Assembly (NCBI GenBank): GCA_041158045.1
Contig: JBEBCD010000045.1
Span: 1 to 7,075, forward strand
DNA length: 7,075 nt
Reading direction: 5' to 3'
Source of the DNA: CAXRBC01 sp041158045
GTDB lineage: Bacteria > Actinomycetota > Acidimicrobiia > Acidimicrobiales > Ilumatobacteraceae
The position numbers and the translations under genes are program-made. Every line of letters begins with the position of its first letter. Within the stretch, counting starts at the first letter, position 1. The notes under the pieces were generated by a model that worked only from the letters and a program-made list of their open reading frames with translations, did not search any database and had not been told where the DNA came from. Of the stretch, positions 5,232 through 7,075 are shown piece after piece.

Positions 5232-6170
5232 CTAGACGGAGAGCAGGTCGCGCGCGCCGGTGTCGCTCGACGGGTGGCGCAGCTTGCTCATCGCGCGGGC
5301 CTCGATCTGGCGGATGCGCTCGCGCGTGAGGTTGAACGCCTCGCCGACCTCCTCGAGGGTGCGGGGCTCGCCGCGGTCGAGGCCGAAGCGCAGCGCGAGG
5401 ATCTCGCGCTCGCGCTCGTCGAGCGGTGCGAGGAGGCGGCCGATCTCCTCGGGCAGCAGCGCGGTCGCGGCCGACTCGAAGGGCGACTCGGCCGAGCGGT
5501 CCTCGACCACGTCGCCGAGCTCGGCGTCGCCGTCCTCGCGCAGCGGCTCCGAGAGCGAGAGCGGCTCGGCGGCGAAGCGGAGCGCCTCCGTGACCTTGTC
5601 CTCCGGCATCTCGACCTCGGCGGCGAGCTCGGCGAGCGTCGCGGGCCGGCCGAACTTCAGCTCGAGGCGCGAGCGGGCTTTCTGCAGGCGGGCGAGCGTG
5701 TCGCCGGCGTGGACGGGGAGGCGGATGGTGCGGCCCGTGTTGGCGATGCCGCGCGTGATCGCCTGGCGGATCCACCACGTCGCGTAGGTGGAGAACTTGA
5801 AGCCCTTGCGCCAGTCGAACTTCTCGACCGCGTGCATGAGCCCGAGGTTGCCCTCCTGGATGAGGTCGAGGAGCGGCAGGCCGGAGGCCTGGTACTTCTT
5901 GGCGATCGAGACGACGAGGCGCAGGTTGGACTGCACGAACTGTCGCTCGGCCTTGTGTCCGGCGCGCACGACCTTCTGCAACTCGCGGCGCTTCGTCTGC
6001 GTGAGCGACTTGTCGGATTTGGCGAGTTGCGCCTCGGCCGCCTTGCCCTCCTCGATGAGCTTCGCGAGGCGGACCTCGTCGTCCTTCGTCAAGAGGACGT
6101 ATTGACCGATGTCGGTCAGGTAGAGCCTGACGAGATCCTCCTCGTCGCGGTCGATGCGCTCCTTGGCCAC
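5232..6170 (-). CDS. RpoD/SigA-family sigma-70 factor, group 1 or 2
   Basis: Directs RNA polymerase to promoters; 312 residues. Region 1.2 is about 10-42 (DLVRLYLTDIGQYVLLTKDDE). Region 2 is about 75-152, with the core-binding LLDLIQEGNLGLMHAVEKFD and the -10 recognition helix containing YATWWIRQAITR. Region 3 is about 155-235. Region 4 is about 236-300, with the DEREREILALRFGL and -35 helix LTRERIRQIEARAM. There is no acidic region 1.1, and the C-terminal tail (SSDTGARDLLSV) differs from the usual housekeeping ending. That suggests a group 2, SigB-like factor, or a compact principal sigma. The GTG at 6170 is supported by GAAGG eight bases upstream (6179-6183). A hairpin follows the stop. Its upstream region is shared with a divergent Bax-inhibitor gene and holds a palindrome over its promoter. 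Confidence 0.93.
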   Translation of the reverse strand: MAKERIDRDEEDLVRLYLTDIGQYVLLTKDDEVRLAKLIEEGKAAEAQLAKSDKSLTQTKRRELQKVVRAGHKAERQFVQSNLRLVVSIAKKYQASGLPLLDLIQEGNLGLMHAVEKFDWRKGFKFSTYATWWIRQAITRGIANTGRTIRLPVHAGDTLARLQKARSRLELKFGRPATLAELAAEVEMPEDKVTEALRFAAEPLSLSEPLREDGDAELGDVVEDRSAESPFESAATALLPEEIGRLLAPLDEREREILALRFGLDRGEPRTLEEVGEAFNLTRERIRQIEARAMSKLRHPSSDTGARDLLSV

Positions 6171-6204
6171 GCGGAGAACCTTCGCTTTCTCGTCACGTCG
6201 GGTG

Positions 6205-6220
6205 TGTGACGCGCCTCACG
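6205..6220. promoter_or_regulatory. CRP/GlxR-like palindromic operator candidate
   Basis: TGTGACGCGCCTCACG matches the CRP-family consensus TGTGA-N6-TCACA at nine of ten conserved bases. It lies in the divergent sigma/Bax-inhibitor intergenic region. On the sigma side it overlaps or follows the probable -10 element, a repressor-like position; for the Bax-inhibitor gene it would be about 97 bases upstream of the likely transcription start. GC-rich actinobacteria commonly have CRP/GlxR regulators, but the regulator here is not known and a chance match is possible. Confidence 0.4.
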
Positions 6221-6245
6221 ATACCGACGATGTCAAGGGGCGCAA
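6218..6245 (-). promoter_or_regulatory. Candidate promoter elements of the sigma factor gene
   Basis: Reading the minus strand, TTGCGC (6240-6245) and TATCGT (6218-6223) are 16 bases apart. TATCGT fits TANNNT and would start transcription about 40 bases before the GTG. A perfect TTGACA (6231-6236) lies between them but has no recognisable -10 at 16-18 bases. Which pair is used cannot be settled by eye. Confidence 0.35.
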
Positions 6246-6279
6246 CCCCGCACCTGCGCGGTCGTGCGGCGCCGCTCCG

Positions 6280-6310
6280 TTGGTCGCGGTCGCGTCCGCA
6301 TCGGTACGAT
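6280..6310 (+). promoter_or_regulatory. Probable leaderless promoter of the Bax inhibitor-1 gene
   Basis: TACGAT (6305-6310) fits the actinobacterial -10 pattern TANNNT and ends seven bases before the ATG at 6318, so transcription should start at or next to the start codon. TTGGTC (6280-6285) is a weak -35 at a long 19-base spacing. No Shine-Dalgarno sequence lies before the ATG, which fits a leaderless mRNA. A GCATC/GATGC inverted repeat (6298-6302 and 6313-6317) brackets the -10. Confidence 0.5.
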
Positions 6311-6317
6311 CGGATGC

Positions 6318-7075
6318 ATGTCCAACCCGATCCTCAACGAGCGCACGTTCTCCCGAGTCGCATCGCCCGGCACCGACCGCCATCCTGGCGAGGCCGGCTG
6401 GGGCGCGCCCCGCACGCGCCCCGCGCAGTGGCAGCCGCCGATCACGGACGGGCCGGTCTCGCCGTGGCGCACCGATGGCGCCGGCGCGGCAGCGGGTCGC
6501 GCCGCGGGCGACGCGATGACCGCGGGCGGCGCCGCCAGCGCCGCGCTGCTGCTCACGGCGATGCTGCTCGTCGCCGCCCTCGTGGGCTGGATGGCCGTCC
6601 CGACCACCGCGGACGGCTCCCTCGTGCTGCCCGGGTGGACGATCGGCGCAGCCCTCGTCGGGTTCGGCCTCGCGATCGTCATGGCGTTCAAGGCGACGCT
6701 CGCGCGCTTCCTCGCGCCGGTCTACGCGGTCGCCGAGGGCCTCTTCCTCGGCGCGATCTCGCGTGCCTTCGAGGCCCAGTACGACGGGATCGTGCTGCAG
6801 GCCGTCGGCGCGACGATGGGCGTCTTCGTCACGATGCTCGTGCTGTACCGCTCGGGCATCATCCGCGTGAGTGCCCGCATGCGCCGCATCGTGATGGGTG
6901 CGACCCTCGGGATCGCGTTGTTCTACGGCGTGGCGCTCGTCGCGAGCCTCTTCGGCGCGAGCCTGTCGTTCCTCTCGAGCTCGAGCCCGCTCGGGATCCT
7001 GCTGAGCCTCGTCGTCGCGGGCATCGCGGCGGCCAACCTCGCGCTGGACTTCGACTTCATCGAGCAGGGCGAGCG
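6318..7075 (+). CDS. Bax inhibitor-1/YccA family membrane protein, 3' end beyond the window
   Basis: Multi-pass integral membrane protein of the Bax inhibitor-1 (TMBIM-like, COG4760) family; its role in bacteria is poorly defined, with ion transport and membrane-stress functions proposed. The visible 252 residues begin MSNPILNERTF, typical of the actinobacterial branch, followed by a polar, Pro/Gly-rich cytoplasmic stretch to about residue 68. Six hydrophobic segments follow at about 71-94, 106-124, 130-150, 157-177, 190-212 and 223-243. The family motifs are AVAEGLFLGAISRAFE (137-152) and LDFDFIEQGE near the right edge; acidic residues in these helices match the family's conserved positions. 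The frame stays open to the window edge, so the last segment or two and the C-terminus are missing. The ATG at 6318 is supported by the -10 seven bases upstream. Divergent from the sigma factor gene. Confidence 0.92.
   Translation, partial: MSNPILNERTFSRVASPGTDRHPGEAGWGAPRTRPAQWQPPITDGPVSPWRTDGAGAAAGRAAGDAMTAGGAASAALLLTAMLLVAALVGWMAVPTTADGSLVLPGWTIGAALVGFGLAIVMAFKATLARFLAPVYAVAEGLFLGAISRAFEAQYDGIVLQAVGATMGVFVTMLVLYRSGIIRVSARMRRIVMGATLGIALFYGVALVASLFGASLSFLSSSSPLGILLSLVVAGIAAANLALDFDFIEQGE

Noticed and set aside
3394..5235. 613-codon plus-strand open frame opposite psuG and psuK
   Set aside because: Low-complexity translation, antisense to two well-conserved enzymes, so a shadow frame. The same applies to the plus-strand frames at 452-1711 and 4233-6209 and the minus-strand frame at 6233-6691.

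Overview
This is a very GC-rich window (roughly three quarters G+C by eye, not counted). It comes from a bacterium, most likely a member of the Actinomycetota. The evidence is the GTG-rich start codons, the tightly overlapping genes, a Tad/Flp-type locus in the gene order known from Mycobacterium tuberculosis Rv3660c-Rv3654c, a COG4760-type Bax inhibitor-1 protein and a leaderless-type promoter. A class such as Acidimicrobiia is plausible, but the sequence alone does not prove it. Long open frames exist on all six frames because of the base composition; only those with recognisable protein families are annotated.

Positions 1-3196 (minus strand, read right to left) hold a compact Tad-like secretion/pilus operon: a TadZ/CpaE-like (Ssd-like) ATPase, the TadA ATPase, the TadB and TadC membrane proteins, a 64-residue Flp-like/DUF4244 pilin and a TadE-like pseudopilin cut by the window edge. 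The first three junctions are all 4-base GTGA overlaps. The only real gap precedes the pilin; it carries a perfect GC hairpin and the best Shine-Dalgarno sequence of the operon. The ATPases, membrane platform and pilins would together form one surface-fibre or secretion machine. The prepilin peptidase and an outer secretin are not in the window.

Positions 3278-3373 (plus strand) hold a complete selenocysteine tRNA gene (selC) with anticodon TCA, a long variable arm and an encoded CCA. It is divergent from the tad operon and convergent with psuG. It implies that the organism makes selenoproteins, although no other selenocysteine gene lies in the window.

Positions 3406-5159 (minus strand) hold a two-gene pseudouridine salvage unit: a PfkB-family kinase (PsuK-like) followed, with an ATGA overlap, by pseudouridine-5'-phosphate glycosidase PsuG. 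Together they would convert pseudouridine to uracil and ribose-5-phosphate. Upstream of them, 5232-6170 (minus strand) encodes a short sigma-70 factor of the RpoD/SigA family without region 1.1, followed by a strong perfect inverted repeat.

A 147-bp divergent intergenic region (6171-6317) separates the sigma gene from a plus-strand Bax inhibitor-1/YccA-family membrane protein that runs off the right edge. This region holds a CRP/GlxR-like palindrome, sigma-gene promoter elements, and a -10 element so close to the Bax-inhibitor start codon that its mRNA is probably leaderless. I see no mobile element, CRISPR array or gene-free stretch over 300 bases, and no convincing wholly new system. The most notable items are the selC gene, the regulatory architecture at 6171-6317 and the intercistronic hairpin before the pilin gene.
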